This document shows positions 33,926 to 42,487 of a stretch of DNA of 64,000 nt, in pieces. Origin of the DNA: Myxococcus guangdongensis (GTDB taxonomy: Bacteria > Myxococcota > Myxococcia > Myxococcales > Myxococcaceae); assembly GCF_024198255.1 (NCBI RefSeq), contig NZ_JAJVKW010000005.1:434001-498000 (forward strand). Reading direction: 5' to 3'. The notes beneath the pieces are model-generated. The model was not told where the DNA came from. It searched no databases and saw nothing but the letters and a program-made list of their open reading frames with translations. The number at the start of each line of letters is the position of its first letter. Positions within the stretch are counted from its first letter, which is position 1. The translations under genes were made by a program, and so were the position numbers.

Positions 33926-33953
33926 TTGAAGTCCCAGGTCCGCGCGCTATGAG
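33926..33953 (+). promoter_or_regulatory. Promoter candidate of the pdh genes
   Basis: TTGAAG (33926-33931), 16-bp spacer, TATGAG (33948-33953), 43 bases before the pdhA start. A GAGGAGGGG ribosome site follows. Plausible sigma-70-type promoter. Confidence 0.5.
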
Positions 33954-33996
33954 GCGCACGGCATTCGCCGTCCCCGGGTGAGGAGGGGCGGCCTGC

Positions 33997-35136
33997 ATGG
34001 AGGCACCCGCGGTGGCCAGCCCGTACTCGAAAGAACAGCTGTTGACGATGTACCGGAAGATGTACCTCATCCGCCGTTTCGAGGAGCGCGCGGGCCAGCA
34101 GTACACGCTGGGGAAGATCGCCGGCTTCTGCCACCTGTACATCGGGCAGGAGGCGGTGGCGGTGGGGCCCGTGGAGGCCATCCGCCAGGACGACTACATG
34201 CTCAGCGCCTACCGCGACCACGGCCAGCCCCTGGCGCGCGGCAGCGACGCGGGCATGGTGATGGCGGAGCTGTTCGGCCGGGGCTCGGGCTACAGCAAGG
34301 GCAAGGGCGGCTCGATGCACATCTTCGACATCGAGCACCACTTCTACGGGGGCTACGGCATCGTCGGCGGGCAGATTCCGCTCGCGGCGGGCATGGCCTT
34401 CGCCAGCCGCTATCGCAATGAAGACCGCGTGACGGTCTGCTACTTCGGCGACGCGGCGGCCAACCAGGGCGCGCTCCATGAGACGTTCAACATGGCGTCC
34501 AAGTGGAAGCTGCCGGTCATCTACATCTGCGAGAACAACCGCTACGGCATGGGCACGGCCATCGCGCGCACGTCGGCGGTGCCGGAGATCTACAAGCGCG
34601 CCGCGGCGTACGACATGCGCGGTGAGCCGGTGGACGGCATGGACGTGCTGAAGATGTACGAGGCCGTGAAGGACGCGGCCGCGTGGTGCCGCGCGGGCAA
34701 GGGCCCGGTGCTGCTGGAGGCGAACACGTACCGCTTCCGGGGCCACTCGATGGCGGACCCGGCCAACTACCGCACCAAGCAGGAGGTGGAGGAGGAGCGC
34801 AAGAACGACCCCATCCCCAAGCTGCGCGACTACGCCCTCAAGAATGGCCTGGGGGCGGACGCCGACTTCGAGCGCATCGAGGAAGAGGTGAAGGCGCAGG
34901 TGGACGCCGCGGTGAAGTTCGCGGACGAGTCCCCGGAGCCGAGCCTGGAGGAGCTGTGGCGCGACACCATCGTCGAGCCGGGCGAGGAGGACGTGCGCCC
35001 GCGTGAGCGCGTGCTCGGCACGAAGGTGACGAACTGGCCGAAGTACCCGAGCGGCCAGGAGCTGAAGGTCACCTGGGACCTGGAGCCGCGCGCGCAGGCG
35101 GAAGCCGCGGACAAGAAGGCGGGCCTGAGCAACTAG
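33997..35136 (+). CDS. pdhA: Pyruvate dehydrogenase E1 component, alpha subunit
   Basis: 379 residues. 'YRKMYLIRRFEERAGQQYTLGKI', 'SAYRDHGQPLARG', 'SKGKGGSMHIF' and the thiamine-diphosphate motif 'GDAAANQGALHETFNMASKW...ENNRYGMGT' (about 150-185) define the alpha subunit; the phosphorylation-loop region 'YRFRGHSMADP' is present. With PdhB it decarboxylates pyruvate and passes the acetyl group to the E2 lipoyl arm. First gene of pdhA-pdhB-pdhC; the E3 gene (lpd) is not here. The C-terminal 40 residues are a hydrophilic extension beyond the usual length. Confidence 0.95.
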   Translation: MEAPAVASPYSKEQLLTMYRKMYLIRRFEERAGQQYTLGKIAGFCHLYIGQEAVAVGPVEAIRQDDYMLSAYRDHGQPLARGSDAGMVMAELFGRGSGYSKGKGGSMHIFDIEHHFYGGYGIVGGQIPLAAGMAFASRYRNEDRVTVCYFGDAAANQGALHETFNMASKWKLPVIYICENNRYGMGTAIARTSAVPEIYKRAAAYDMRGEPVDGMDVLKMYEAVKDAAAWCRAGKGPVLLEANTYRFRGHSMADPANYRTKQEVEEERKNDPIPKLRDYALKNGLGADADFERIEEEVKAQVDAAVKFADESPEPSLEELWRDTIVEPGEEDVRPRERVLGTKVTNWPKYPSGQELKVTWDLEPRAQAEAADKKAGLSN

Positions 35137-35185
35137 CCCGGCCCGTCACACCCCAACCCTTTTTGATTTCGAGTCGGAGCCGACG

Positions 35186-36172
35186 ATGCCCGAGTTGATG
35201 TACCGCGAGGCCCTGAACCAGGCGCTCGCCGAGGAGATGGAGCGCGACGCCAACGTCTTCCTGATTGGCGAGGAAGTGGGCCGCTACAACGGCGCCTTCA
35301 AGGTGTCGCAGGGGCTGCTGGACAAGTTCGGGAGCGCGCGCATCATCGACGCGCCCATCTCCGAGCTGGGCTTCGGCGGCATGAGCGTGGGCGCGGCCAT
35401 GGTGGGCCTGCGTCCGGTGGTGGAGATGATGACCTGGAACTTCGCCATCCTGGCGATGGACCAGATCGTCAACAACGCGGCCAAGCTGCGCCACATGTCC
35501 GGCGGCCAGCTGCGCTGCCCCATCGTGTTCCGCGGCCCGGGCGGCGCCGGTGGCCGGCTGTCCAGCCAGCACAGCCAGGCGCTGGAGGCCAACTACGCGC
35601 ACTTCCCCGGCCTGAAGGTGATTGCGCCGGCCACGCCCGCGGACGCCAAGGGCATGCTCAAGGCGGCCATCCGCGACGAGAACCCGGTCATCATGTTCGA
35701 GGGCGAGCGGCTCTACGCGCTCAAGGGCGAGGTGCCCGAGGGCGAGCACGTGGTGCCGCTGGGCAAGGCGGACGTGAAGCGGGAGGGCACGGACGTCACC
35801 ATCATCACCTGGAGCCGCATGTATTACTTCTGCATGCAGGCGGCCGAGGAGTTGGCGAAGGAGGGCATCAACGCGGAGGTCCTGGACCTGCGCACGTTGA
35901 GGCCGCTGGATGAGGAGGCCATCCTCGCGAGCGTGCGCAAGACGAACCGCGCCGTCATCGTGGAGGAGGGCTGGGCGCTGGCGGGTGTGGGCGCCTCGGT
36001 GGTGGACATCATCCAGTCCAAGGCGTTCGACGACCTGGATGCGCCGGTGGAGCGCGTGACGGGGCTCGACGTGAACATGTCGTACGCGGCGAACCTGGAG
36101 AACGCGACGCAGCCGGACGCGCCCAAGATCATCGCGGCGGTGAAGAAGGTGCTGTACCGCGAGGGAGCCTGA
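35186..36172 (+). CDS. pdhB: Pyruvate dehydrogenase E1 component, beta subunit
   Basis: 328 residues, standard length. 'MYREALNQALAEEMERDANVFLIGEEVGRYNGAFKVSQGL' (in parts), 'RIIDAPISELGFGGMSVGAAM', 'VFRGPGGAGGRLSSQHSQ' and 'VIVEEGWALAGVGASVV' are E1-beta signatures. It completes the thiamine diphosphate site with PdhA. Its ribosome site (CGGAG, 35175-35179) lies within GTCGGAGCCGAC, a small dyad that could pair. Five bases separate it from pdhC. Confidence 0.95.
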   Translation: MPELMYREALNQALAEEMERDANVFLIGEEVGRYNGAFKVSQGLLDKFGSARIIDAPISELGFGGMSVGAAMVGLRPVVEMMTWNFAILAMDQIVNNAAKLRHMSGGQLRCPIVFRGPGGAGGRLSSQHSQALEANYAHFPGLKVIAPATPADAKGMLKAAIRDENPVIMFEGERLYALKGEVPEGEHVVPLGKADVKREGTDVTIITWSRMYYFCMQAAEELAKEGINAEVLDLRTLRPLDEEAILASVRKTNRAVIVEEGWALAGVGASVVDIIQSKAFDDLDAPVERVTGLDVNMSYAANLENATQPDAPKIIAAVKKVLYREGA

Positions 36173-36177
36173 TCCGT

Positions 36178-37797
36178 ATGGCCACGCCCATTCAGATGCC
36201 GAGCCTGTCCCCGACGATGACGGAGGGGAAGATCGTCAAGTGGCTGAAGAAGGTGGGGGACAAGGTCACCTCCGGTGAGGCCATCGCCGAACTGGAGACG
36301 GACAAGTCCAACCTGGAGATCGAAGCCTACGACGACGGCTACCTGCTGGAGATCGTCGTCGGCGAGAACCAGACGGCCCCCGTCGGCGCCCCCATCGCCT
36401 ATGTCGGCGCAAAGGGGGAGAAGGTCGCTGCCGGTGGCGCGCCCGCGCCGAAGGCCGCTGCTCCCGCGCCCGCCGCTGCTCCCGCGCCGAAGGCCGCCGC
36501 GCCCGAGGCCCCCAAGCCCGCGGCTCCGGCCGCGTCCGGTGGTGGGGACCGCATCGCCATCCAGTTGCCGAGCCTGTCCCCGACGATGACGGAGGGGAAG
36601 ATCGTCAAGTGGTTGAAGAAGGTGGGGGACAAGGTCTCCTCCGGCGAGGCCCTGGCCGAGCTGGAGACGGACAAGTCCAACCTGGAGATCGAGGCGTACG
36701 ACGACGGGACGCTGGCGGAGATCGTCGTCGGTGAGAACCAGACGGCCCCGGTCGGCTCGCCCATCGCGTACCTCACGCCCAAGGGAGGCAAGGCGGCCGC
36801 CGCCGCGCCTGCTCCCGCGCCGAAGGCCGCCGCGCCCGAGGCCCCCAAGCCGGCTCCGGCCGCGCAGCCGGTCCAGGCCGCTGCTCCGCAGGCGCCTTCC
36901 GCGTCCGGGGGGCGCCGGGTCCGGGCCAGTCCGCTCGCCAAGAAGATCGCCCAGGTGCGCGGGCTGGACATCGCGCAGGTGCAGGGCTCGGGTCCCTCGG
37001 GTCGCGTGGTGAAGCGCGACATCGAGGAGGCGCTGGCGAAGGGTGGAGCGAAGGCCCCCGCGCAGGCGCCGTCCGCGCCGGCCGTGAGGAAGGGCCCCGC
37101 TGCGCCGACGGTGGCGCGCGCGGAGTCCCGCACCGAGCCTCTGTCCTCCATGCGCAAGGTCATCGCGCAGCGGATGACGGAGGTGAAGCCCGGCGTGCCG
37201 CACTTCTATCTCACCATCGAGGTGGAGATGGACGCCGCGGTGAAGGTGCGCGAGGAGGCGAAGGCGATGGACCTCAAGGTCTCCGTCAACGACCTCATCG
37301 TGAAGGCCGTGGCCATGGCCGTGCGCCGCTACCCGAAGGTCAACGTGTCGCTGCAGGGTGACCAGGTCATCCACCACGGTTCGGTGGACGTGGGCATCGC
37401 GGTGGCGCTGGAGCAGGGCCTCATCACCCCCATCGTCCGCGACGCGGACACCAAGGGGCTGCAGGCGCTGGCCACGGAGATTCGCGAGCTGGCGGAGCGC
37501 GCGCGCAAGCGGGCCCTCAAGCCCGAGGAGTACACGGGCGGCTCCATCACCGTGAGCAACCTGGGCATGTACGGCATCGACAACTTCGCCGCCATCATCA
37601 ACCCGCCGCAGGCCTCCATCCTCGCGGTGGGCGCGGTGACGGACAAGGTCGTGGTGCGCGACGGGCAGATGGTCATCCGCAAGATGATGTCGGCCACGCT
37701 GTCGTGTGACCACCGCATCGTCGACGGTGCCATCGGCGCGGAGTTCCTCCGCGAGCTGCGCGGCCTGTTGGAGCACCCCACGCGGCTGCTCTTCTAG
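36178..37797 (+). CDS. pdhC: Pyruvate dehydrogenase E2, dihydrolipoamide acetyltransferase (two lipoyl domains)
   Basis: 539 residues. Two lipoyl domains (about 3-80 and 126-203), each with 'ETDKSNLEIEAYDDG' and lipoate-bearing lysines K43 and K166. Ala/Pro linkers join them to an E1/E3-binding domain (about 245-282, 'VRASPLAKKIAQVRGLDIAQV') and a catalytic domain (about 310-539) with 'DHRIVDGAIGAEFL' (catalytic His512). It forms the core of the pyruvate dehydrogenase complex. The lipoyl repeats are nearly identical in DNA as well as protein. A strong hairpin ends the operon. Confidence 0.96.
   Translation: MATPIQMPSLSPTMTEGKIVKWLKKVGDKVTSGEAIAELETDKSNLEIEAYDDGYLLEIVVGENQTAPVGAPIAYVGAKGEKVAAGGAPAPKAAAPAPAAAPAPKAAAPEAPKPAAPAASGGGDRIAIQLPSLSPTMTEGKIVKWLKKVGDKVSSGEALAELETDKSNLEIEAYDDGTLAEIVVGENQTAPVGSPIAYLTPKGGKAAAAAPAPAPKAAAPEAPKPAPAAQPVQAAAPQAPSASGGRRVRASPLAKKIAQVRGLDIAQVQGSGPSGRVVKRDIEEALAKGGAKAPAQAPSAPAVRKGPAAPTVARAESRTEPLSSMRKVIAQRMTEVKPGVPHFYLTIEVEMDAAVKVREEAKAMDLKVSVNDLIVKAVAMAVRRYPKVNVSLQGDQVIHHGSVDVGIAVALEQGLITPIVRDADTKGLQALATEIRELAERARKRALKPEEYTGGSITVSNLGMYGIDNFAAIINPPQASILAVGAVTDKVVVRDGQMVIRKMMSATLSCDHRIVDGAIGAEFLRELRGLLEHPTRLLF
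36190..36779 (+). repeat. Direct repeat encoding the two lipoyl domains
   Basis: Bases about 36190-36410 and 36559-36779 are nearly identical at an offset of 369 bases; one shared run begins CCGAGCCTGTCCCCGACGAT at 36199 and 36568. The Ala/Pro linkers share a further block of about 40 identical bases starting at 36478 and 36811, at an offset of 333. This indicates a recent duplication or ongoing gene conversion. Confidence 0.9.
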
Positions 37798-37815
37798 TCC
37801 GCTGGCAGGTGAGTG

Positions 37816-37856
37816 GCCCGCTTCCTCGCTCCGCCCCGGAGCGACTGGGAGCGGGC
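37816..37856. terminator. Bidirectional terminator between pdhC and the small gene
   Basis: Nested dyad: outer arms GCCCGCT (37816-37822) and AGCGGGC (37850-37856); inner perfect hairpin CGCTCCG-CCC-CGGAGCG (37827-37843). On the plus strand followed by CCTCTCGTTTCT. Lies at a convergent junction. Confidence 0.75.
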
Positions 37857-37866
37857 CCTCTCGTTT

Positions 37867-38112
37867 CTACTCACGGGTGGGTTCGCGCCCGCTCGCCTCT
37901 TCCTCCTCCAGCTTGCGTTGCGCCTCCGTCACCCGGGCCTGCTGCTCGCGCGGCGTGCCGGTGGGGAGCTCCTGCTCGTCTTCGTGCGAGCGTCCGCGGA
38001 TGCCGGGCCAGGGCTCGGGGCGCGTGGCCTCCACGTGGTCGATGCGCTCCGCGTAATCCGCGTCACTGCCCGCCTTGCGCGGCTTGTCGTCGGGCTTGTC
38101 CTGGTGCGCCAT
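37867..38112 (-). CDS. Small hydrophilic protein of unknown function
   Basis: 81 residues, highly charged, with no hydrophobic segment and likely disordered ('DKPDDKPRKAGSDADYAERIDHVEATR', in parts). The start at ATG 38112 is supported by a strong AGGAGGGA site 10 bases upstream. A C-terminal Gln/Arg/Glu helix (about 55-72) is predicted. No family known to me. Divergent from the DUF2795-like gene. Similar short acidic proteins are often stress-induced, but nothing in the sequence shows this here. Confidence 0.65.
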   Translation of the reverse strand: MAHQDKPDDKPRKAGSDADYAERIDHVEATRPEPWPGIRGRSHEDEQELPTGTPREQQARVTEAQRKLEEEEASGREPTRE

Positions 38113-38278
38113 GACGAAGTCCCTCCTGAGGGTGCGTGTGAAGTTGCGCGATTAACGGTGGGGCGCCCCTCGGAAGGTGGCCACCCGGGGCCCGCTGTGC
38201 GGCCCGCCCTCTCGGTTGCTGGGCGAGCACGAAAAAAAGGCCGGCAGCCGAATCGGTTCGCTGCTTAACTTCGTCCAA

Positions 38279-38593
38279 ATGAACGACGACATGACACGCG
38301 AACGGCTTGTCCAGGGTGTGTCGGAGTTGGAGGAGCGGGTGGGCCCGCCGCTGCCTCTCGCGCAGTCGCTGCACCAGGCCCTGCTCGGCGCGGTGTTCCC
38401 CCTCACCGCGGAAGAGCTCACCTGGGTGGCTCGTGAGAACGAGGCCCCGCCCACGGTGCTCTCGCTGCTGGGTGCCCTCCCCAGGGGCCGCTTCGCCTCC
38501 GTGGACGCGGTGGCGGTGGCCCTGGAGCAGGACACCCGCGACGCGCTGGCGTCCCCGGACGCACCCACGCCCGTCCTCACCTCCACTCGCTGA
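38279..38593 (+). CDS. DUF2795-like small protein
   Basis: 104 residues from ATG 38279 (MNDDMTRERLVQG). 'LLGAVFPLTAEELTWVARENEAPPTVLSLLGALPRGRFASVDAVAVAL' (in parts, about 42-90) fits DUF2795, a small helical domain of unknown function common in actinobacteria and myxobacteria: an A-L-x-G start, two helices and a 'LP..RF.S...V' end. The region before the ATG is not coding in character; a TTAACT box ends eight bases before it. Confidence 0.7.
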   Translation: MNDDMTRERLVQGVSELEERVGPPLPLAQSLHQALLGAVFPLTAEELTWVARENEAPPTVLSLLGALPRGRFASVDAVAVALEQDTRDALASPDAPTPVLTSTR

Positions 38594-38831
38594 AGCCTCC
38601 ATCACCCCACGCCCTCCCGTTGCCGGCATGCCCGGTGAGCGGGCAGGGTGACGGGCACTCGTCTGGATTTTCCTGGGGGTCAAACCTGTCTGGCTGGTCT
38701 AGAGTTCGTGAGGCATTACGTCCCGGGGGGACGGTTCCGTCGGCACCCAGAAGAAAGGGAGTCGGAGGAGGCGCTATTCTAGGCGGCACCAGCCTGGCCT
38801 CTTTGAGGGATAGCCGGCCAGGAGGAGCGTC

Positions 38832-39989
38832 ATGAACCCGTCTGAACTGCCCGCGGTGCTGTACGTCGACGATGACGCGCTGAACCTGCGGGTCTTCGAC
38901 GCGAACTTCGGACAGCGCTTCCGCATCTTCCGCAGCGCGTCTCCCAGCGAGGCGCTGGCGTTGCTCGAGCAGCGCAAGGGGGAGATTGGCGTCATCCTCT
39001 CCGACCAGCGGATGCCGGGGATGACGGGCGTGGAGCTGCTGGAGCGCGCGCGTTCGATTGCGCCCGACGCCAAGCGCATGCTCGTCACGGCGTACGCGGA
39101 CATGCAGGCGGTCATCGACGCGGTGAACCGCGGCCAGGTGACGCGCTACTTCGTCAAGCCGTGGGATCGCTCGGAGCTGCAGGCGGCGCTGGACGACGCG
39201 CTGAAGATTGCCCGGCTGGAGCTGCGCATCCGCGAGGTGGAAGGGCGGATGATGAAGTCGGAGCGTCTGGCCACGCTGGGGCAGGTGACGGCGGGAATCG
39301 CGCACGAGCTGATGGGCCCGGTGGGCTACCTGTCGCAGAACGTGTCCTCGCTGCAGCGGGATTTGACGAGCGTCATCCAGTACGTGTCCAAGCACCTGTC
39401 CGCGGACCCGAACCCGTCGGTGGCGGAGACGGTGGAGGACCTGCCCGCGCTCATCAAGGACCTGTCGGACGGCGCCGAGCACCTTCGCCAGGTGGCGTTG
39501 GGCTTGAGGGCCCAGGCGCGCGGCGAGGACATGGAGGCCACCGCGGACGTGGCCGAAGTGGTGTCCTTCGCGGTGAAGCTGGCGCGGGCGGAGGTGAGAG
39601 ACCGCGCGCGGCTGACGAGCAACGGCGAGGCGGTGCGCGTCATCTTCGGGCCGGTGAAGCTGTGCCAGGTGCTGCTCAACCTCGTGGTGAACGCCGCGCA
39701 GGCGATGTCGGGCACGGGGCGCCAGGGACGCATCGAGGTCCGCTGGACGGTGCGGCCCGACGACGTGGTGCTGACGGTGGCGGACAACGGCTGCGGAATC
39801 CCCGTGGACCTGCAGGAGCGCGTGTTCCAGCCGCTGTTCACCACGAAGCCGGTGGGAATCGGCACGGGCCTGGGCCTGTCCATCTGCCGCGAGCTGGTGG
39901 CGCAGGCGGGTGGCAACCTGCGGCTGTCGTCCACGCCCGGTGAGGGCACGGACATCGAAATCACCCTCCGGCGAGCCCCGCCCCTCTGA
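38832..39989 (+). CDS. Response regulator-histidine kinase hybrid
   Basis: 385 residues. N-terminal receiver (about 7-125) with acidic pocket D13-D14-D15, phospho-acceptor Asp58 ('LSDQRMPGMTG') and Lys109 region ('FVKPWD'). A coiled linker leads to a histidine kinase: H-box 'LGQVTAGIAHELMGPVGYL' (His158), N-box 'LVVNAAQAM', G1 'DNGCGIP', G2 'GTGLGLSICRELV'. No membrane segment or sensor domain, so it is probably driven by an upstream kinase through its receiver. GGAGGAG precedes ATG 38832. The 3' end overlaps the convergent neighbour by 29 bp. Confidence 0.92.
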   Translation: MNPSELPAVLYVDDDALNLRVFDANFGQRFRIFRSASPSEALALLEQRKGEIGVILSDQRMPGMTGVELLERARSIAPDAKRMLVTAYADMQAVIDAVNRGQVTRYFVKPWDRSELQAALDDALKIARLELRIREVEGRMMKSERLATLGQVTAGIAHELMGPVGYLSQNVSSLQRDLTSVIQYVSKHLSADPNPSVAETVEDLPALIKDLSDGAEHLRQVALGLRAQARGEDMEATADVAEVVSFAVKLARAEVRDRARLTSNGEAVRVIFGPVKLCQVLLNLVVNAAQAMSGTGRQGRIEVRWTVRPDDVVLTVADNGCGIPVDLQERVFQPLFTTKPVGIGTGLGLSICRELVAQAGGNLRLSSTPGEGTDIEITLRRAPPL

Positions 39990-40557
39990 GTCCGAAGGCG
40001 TTGCTGAGCATGCGCCACACGCGGTGGAGCGTCTCCCCCTCCGCGTGGCGCACCTGCTCCACCAGCACGGCGCGGCGGGCTTGCGCGCCCTGGGGGCCAT
40101 ACTCCACCACCAGCGCGTAGCCGGAGCCGGGGCGCTCGACGATGTGCACGGCGCGGACCTCGTCGAAGGGGATGAGCTCCGCGCGGGTGGCGCTGGGGGC
40201 CCAGGCCAGTCGCTCGACTCGCAGGGTCTCCGAGCGGAAGTGGAGCACGAAGCGGCGGCGGACGAGCCTCGACTCGAGCCGGAGGGCGGCTCCTATCAGG
40301 GCCGCGGCCACCAGGGCCAGGGCGGCGGAGGCGGCGGGGAGCGAGCCCTTCTCCTGTCCCACCAGGACGGCGGCGCCCAGGGCACAACCCACGGCGACAC
40401 CGACACACAGGCCCGGCAGCATGCGCGCGTCCCACCGGGGAGGGCGGGATTCTCCCACCAGCCGGCCCCCGTCGTAACGCAGGCGCACGTCCCCCAACAG
40501 CGGGGGCACCCGATTCTCCTGTAACGCGTCCTCGAAGCTCGCCACGGCGGGAAGCAT
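39961..40557 (-). CDS. Membrane protein of unknown function (PH-like)
   Basis: 198 residues from ATG 40557. Two adjacent membrane helices (about 48-66 and 72-92, 'GLCVGVAVGCALGAAVLVG' and 'AASAALALVAAALIGAALR'), followed by a beta-rich C-terminal region ('RRFVLHFRSETLRVERLAW', 'IPFDEVRAVHIVERPGSGYALVVEYG') that recalls a bacterial PH-like domain. That comparison is by eye. The first 45 residues are soluble. Divergent from the 40616 response regulator. Confidence 0.7.
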   Translation of the reverse strand: MLPAVASFEDALQENRVPPLLGDVRLRYDGGRLVGESRPPRWDARMLPGLCVGVAVGCALGAAVLVGQEKGSLPAASAALALVAAALIGAALRLESRLVRRRFVLHFRSETLRVERLAWAPSATRAELIPFDEVRAVHIVERPGSGYALVVEYGPQGAQARRAVLVEQVRHAEGETLHRVWRMLSNAFGLRGAGLAGG

Positions 40558-40615
40558 ACCGGTCCTCGCATGCGAGCCTCGAAGTCCGCGTGAAGCTGTG
40601 CGAATCTCCAAAGCC

Positions 40616-41587
40616 ATGGATCTCCCGTTCGAGACCGGTGAGGGCGACGGTGGGGAGGGGGGAACGCTCGCCTCGACGGTGTTGGTGGTGGACGACGAGC
40701 CGGTCGTGCTCGACATCTGCGCCCGCTTGTTGGAGCGCGAGTCGGACCTCGTGGTGCTGGTGGCGGCGAGCGCGGAGGAGGCGCTGCCGATACTGGGTGA
40801 GCAGCGCATCGACGTGCTGGTGACGGACAAGAACCTGCCCGGCATGGGCGGGGTGGAGCTCGTCGCGCAGGCGCGGACGCTGCAGCCCACGTTGGAGGCG
40901 CTGATGATTACGGCCTACGCGAGCAGCGAGTCCGTCATCGCGGCCTTCGCGGCGGGGGCGAGCGACTACATCCTCAAGCCCTTCGACGACCTGCGGGTGC
41001 TGCGCGCCAAGGTGCGCGCGGCGCTGGAGCGGCGCACGTCCGGGACACGCGTTCGCGAGCAGGCGCGGGAGGTGGCCCGCGAGGCCGCCGCGTTGTTGGC
41101 CGCGGGGCAGGACGCGCCGGAGCCCGCGCACGTGGCGCTGGAGGAGGAGCTCCGGGCCTACGAGGAGTCGTCACGTCAGGTCCAGGCGGGCCGCGTGGCG
41201 GTGGTGGGCAGCGTCGAGGCGTTGGAGTCGCTGCGCGAGTCCGGTTTCGAGGTGCGCGAGCTGCCGCCGTACGCGCCGGAGCTCGAGGAAGTGGACGTGG
41301 TGGTGGTGGAGACGGGAGATCCGCAGTGGCGCACGTTGGCGGAGCGCCTCCAGAGCCGGCCCCCGGATGTGCTGCTGCTGGCCAGTCCCGAGGCGGACCT
41401 GGGCGACCTGCTGGAGGCCATCACCCTGCGCATGGACCTGGTGGGCTTCGGGACCACGCAGGGCGCGAGCGTCCTTCCGGAGAAGGTGCGGATGCTGCTG
41501 CTTCGCCGCGGTGTCCAGCGCGCGCAGGACCGACTGGCCGCCGCGCTCACCACGTTCCGCCAGAGCATCCTCGCGCCGTCGGCTTGA
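40616..41587 (+). CDS. Response regulator with a second, receiver-like C-terminal domain
   Basis: 323 residues from ATG 40616. A receiver (about 20-140) has 'LVVDDEPVVLDICARLLE', acceptor Asp in 'VLVTDKNLPGMGG', Thr/Ala in 'LMITAYAS' and Lys in 'YILKPFDD'. A helical linker (about 140-190) leads to a second alpha-beta region ('VAVVGSVEALESLRESGFEV', 'VDVVVVETGDPQWRTLAERL', 'PDVLLLASPEADLGDLLEAI') that looks like a degenerate receiver lacking the acidic pocket. No DNA-binding or enzyme domain. It may relay a signal by protein contact. Confidence 0.85.
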   Translation: MDLPFETGEGDGGEGGTLASTVLVVDDEPVVLDICARLLERESDLVVLVAASAEEALPILGEQRIDVLVTDKNLPGMGGVELVAQARTLQPTLEALMITAYASSESVIAAFAAGASDYILKPFDDLRVLRAKVRAALERRTSGTRVREQAREVAREAAALLAAGQDAPEPAHVALEEELRAYEESSRQVQAGRVAVVGSVEALESLRESGFEVRELPPYAPELEEVDVVVVETGDPQWRTLAERLQSRPPDVLLLASPEADLGDLLEAITLRMDLVGFGTTQGASVLPEKVRMLLLRRGVQRAQDRLAAALTTFRQSILAPSA

Positions 41588-41605
41588 GCCGGGGGCGGGG
41601 CCGCT

Positions 41606-42289
41606 TCAGGTCCCGTCGCCGTCGAGCTGGCGCGCGAGGTCGAGCTGGAGCGCCAGCAACTCCGTCATCGGAACAGGCCGGCGGGACACGCGGGTGAGGT
41701 CCTTGCCCTCCGCAGTCCAGAGGGGAGGGTGGAGGGAGAAGCCCTGGTCCGGTGAGAGCTTCGAGACGTCCTCGCTCCAGCCGGCCGCGCGGTACCCACC
41801 GTAGAACCCGGCGAGGTCTCCACCGAGGAAGAACGCGAGCAGGTCCGAGTAGCCACGTTCCAGGTCTTCCCAGCGGAGCGTGTCGGGCGCGAAGTAGAAC
41901 GCGCCGCCGCGTCCTTCGCCGAGCGCCCCGCCATCGAGCGCGAAGAAGCCGCCGACGGCGTCATGGGCCACGAGCAACATCCCTCGCGTCGAGGCCACCG
42001 CCGGATGCGGGCCCAGCGCATTCCAGGTGGCCAGGCTGCCGCGCATGCGCGGATCCCCGCCGCCGCCCAGGACTCGGAGCCAACCTCCGTCGATGAGCAG
42101 GCCTCCTGTTTCGTAGGCCACCGCGCCCAGGGGAGAGCGCGTCGTCACCTGAAGCTGGTGGAGCACTTCTCCAGCGGTGGCTTCGTCTCGGGGCAGCACC
42201 TCGGCCAGGTTGCTCGCCGAGCCCAACCGCTCCCGCACCCACGGCCACGCGGGGTCCGTGGTTTCGAGCAAAGCCTCGAGCGACCGCAT
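41606..42289 (-). CDS. DUF2625 family protein
   Basis: 227 residues. 'MRSLEALLETTDPAWPWVRERL', 'TTRSPLGAVAYETGGLLIDGGWLRVLGGG', 'GFFALDGGALGEGRGGAFYFAPDTLRWEDL' (each in part) match DUF2625, a cytoplasmic family of unknown function related to the SMI1/KNR4 immunity-like fold by general look. The start at 42289 is close to the tRNA terminator. SMI1-like relatives sometimes act as toxin-immunity proteins, but no toxin lies nearby. Confidence 0.75.
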   Translation of the reverse strand: MRSLEALLETTDPAWPWVRERLGSASNLAEVLPRDEATAGEVLHQLQVTTRSPLGAVAYETGGLLIDGGWLRVLGGGGDPRMRGSLATWNALGPHPAVASTRGMLLVAHDAVGGFFALDGGALGEGRGGAFYFAPDTLRWEDLERGYSDLLAFFLGGDLAGFYGGYRAAGWSEDVSKLSPDQGFSLHPPLWTAEGKDLTRVSRRPVPMTELLALQLDLARQLDGDGT

Positions 42290-42304
42290 GCGCCACCACG
42301 CTCC

Positions 42305-42345
42305 GGAAAAACAAAACGCCCGCCTTCTTTTCAGAAGGCGGGCGT
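42305..42345 (-). terminator. Intrinsic terminator of the tRNA genes
   Basis: Perfect 13-bp stem (42316-42328 and 42333-42345, ACGCCCGCCTTCT with its complement) with a four-base loop, followed on the minus strand by TTTGTTTTT. The most classical rho-independent terminator in the window. It ends the tRNA-Glu transcript. Confidence 0.92.
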
Positions 42346-42350
42346 CCGAG

Positions 42351-42422
42351 TGACCCTGCCGGGATTCGAACCCGAGTTTGTGCCGTGAGAGGGCACCGTC
42401 CTAACCGCTAGACGACAGGGCC
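42351..42422 (-). tRNA. tRNA-Glu (anticodon CUC)
   Basis: 72 nt on the minus strand. Acceptor stem GGCCCTG/CAGGGTC with one G-T pair and discriminator A; D arm TCGTCTAGCGGTTAGGA as usual for tRNA-Glu; anticodon stem GTGCC/GGCAC enclosing CTCTCAC, anticodon CTC; T arm with GGTTCGAATCC. CCA is not encoded. It lies directly before the terminator and about 110 bp after tRNA-Gln. Confidence 0.95.
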
Positions 42423-42458
42423 GACATTTCGCTGCAACCACCGTGTTTCTGCTGCTGC

Positions 42459-42487
42459 TTCCTACATCCTGCTTCAGCTCTCGTCAA
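42459..42487 (-). promoter_or_regulatory. Promoter of tRNA-Glu
   Basis: Minus strand: TTGACG (42482-42487), 17-bp spacer, TAGGAA (42459-42464), ending 37 bases before the tRNA. Exact consensus spacing. Confidence 0.65.
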
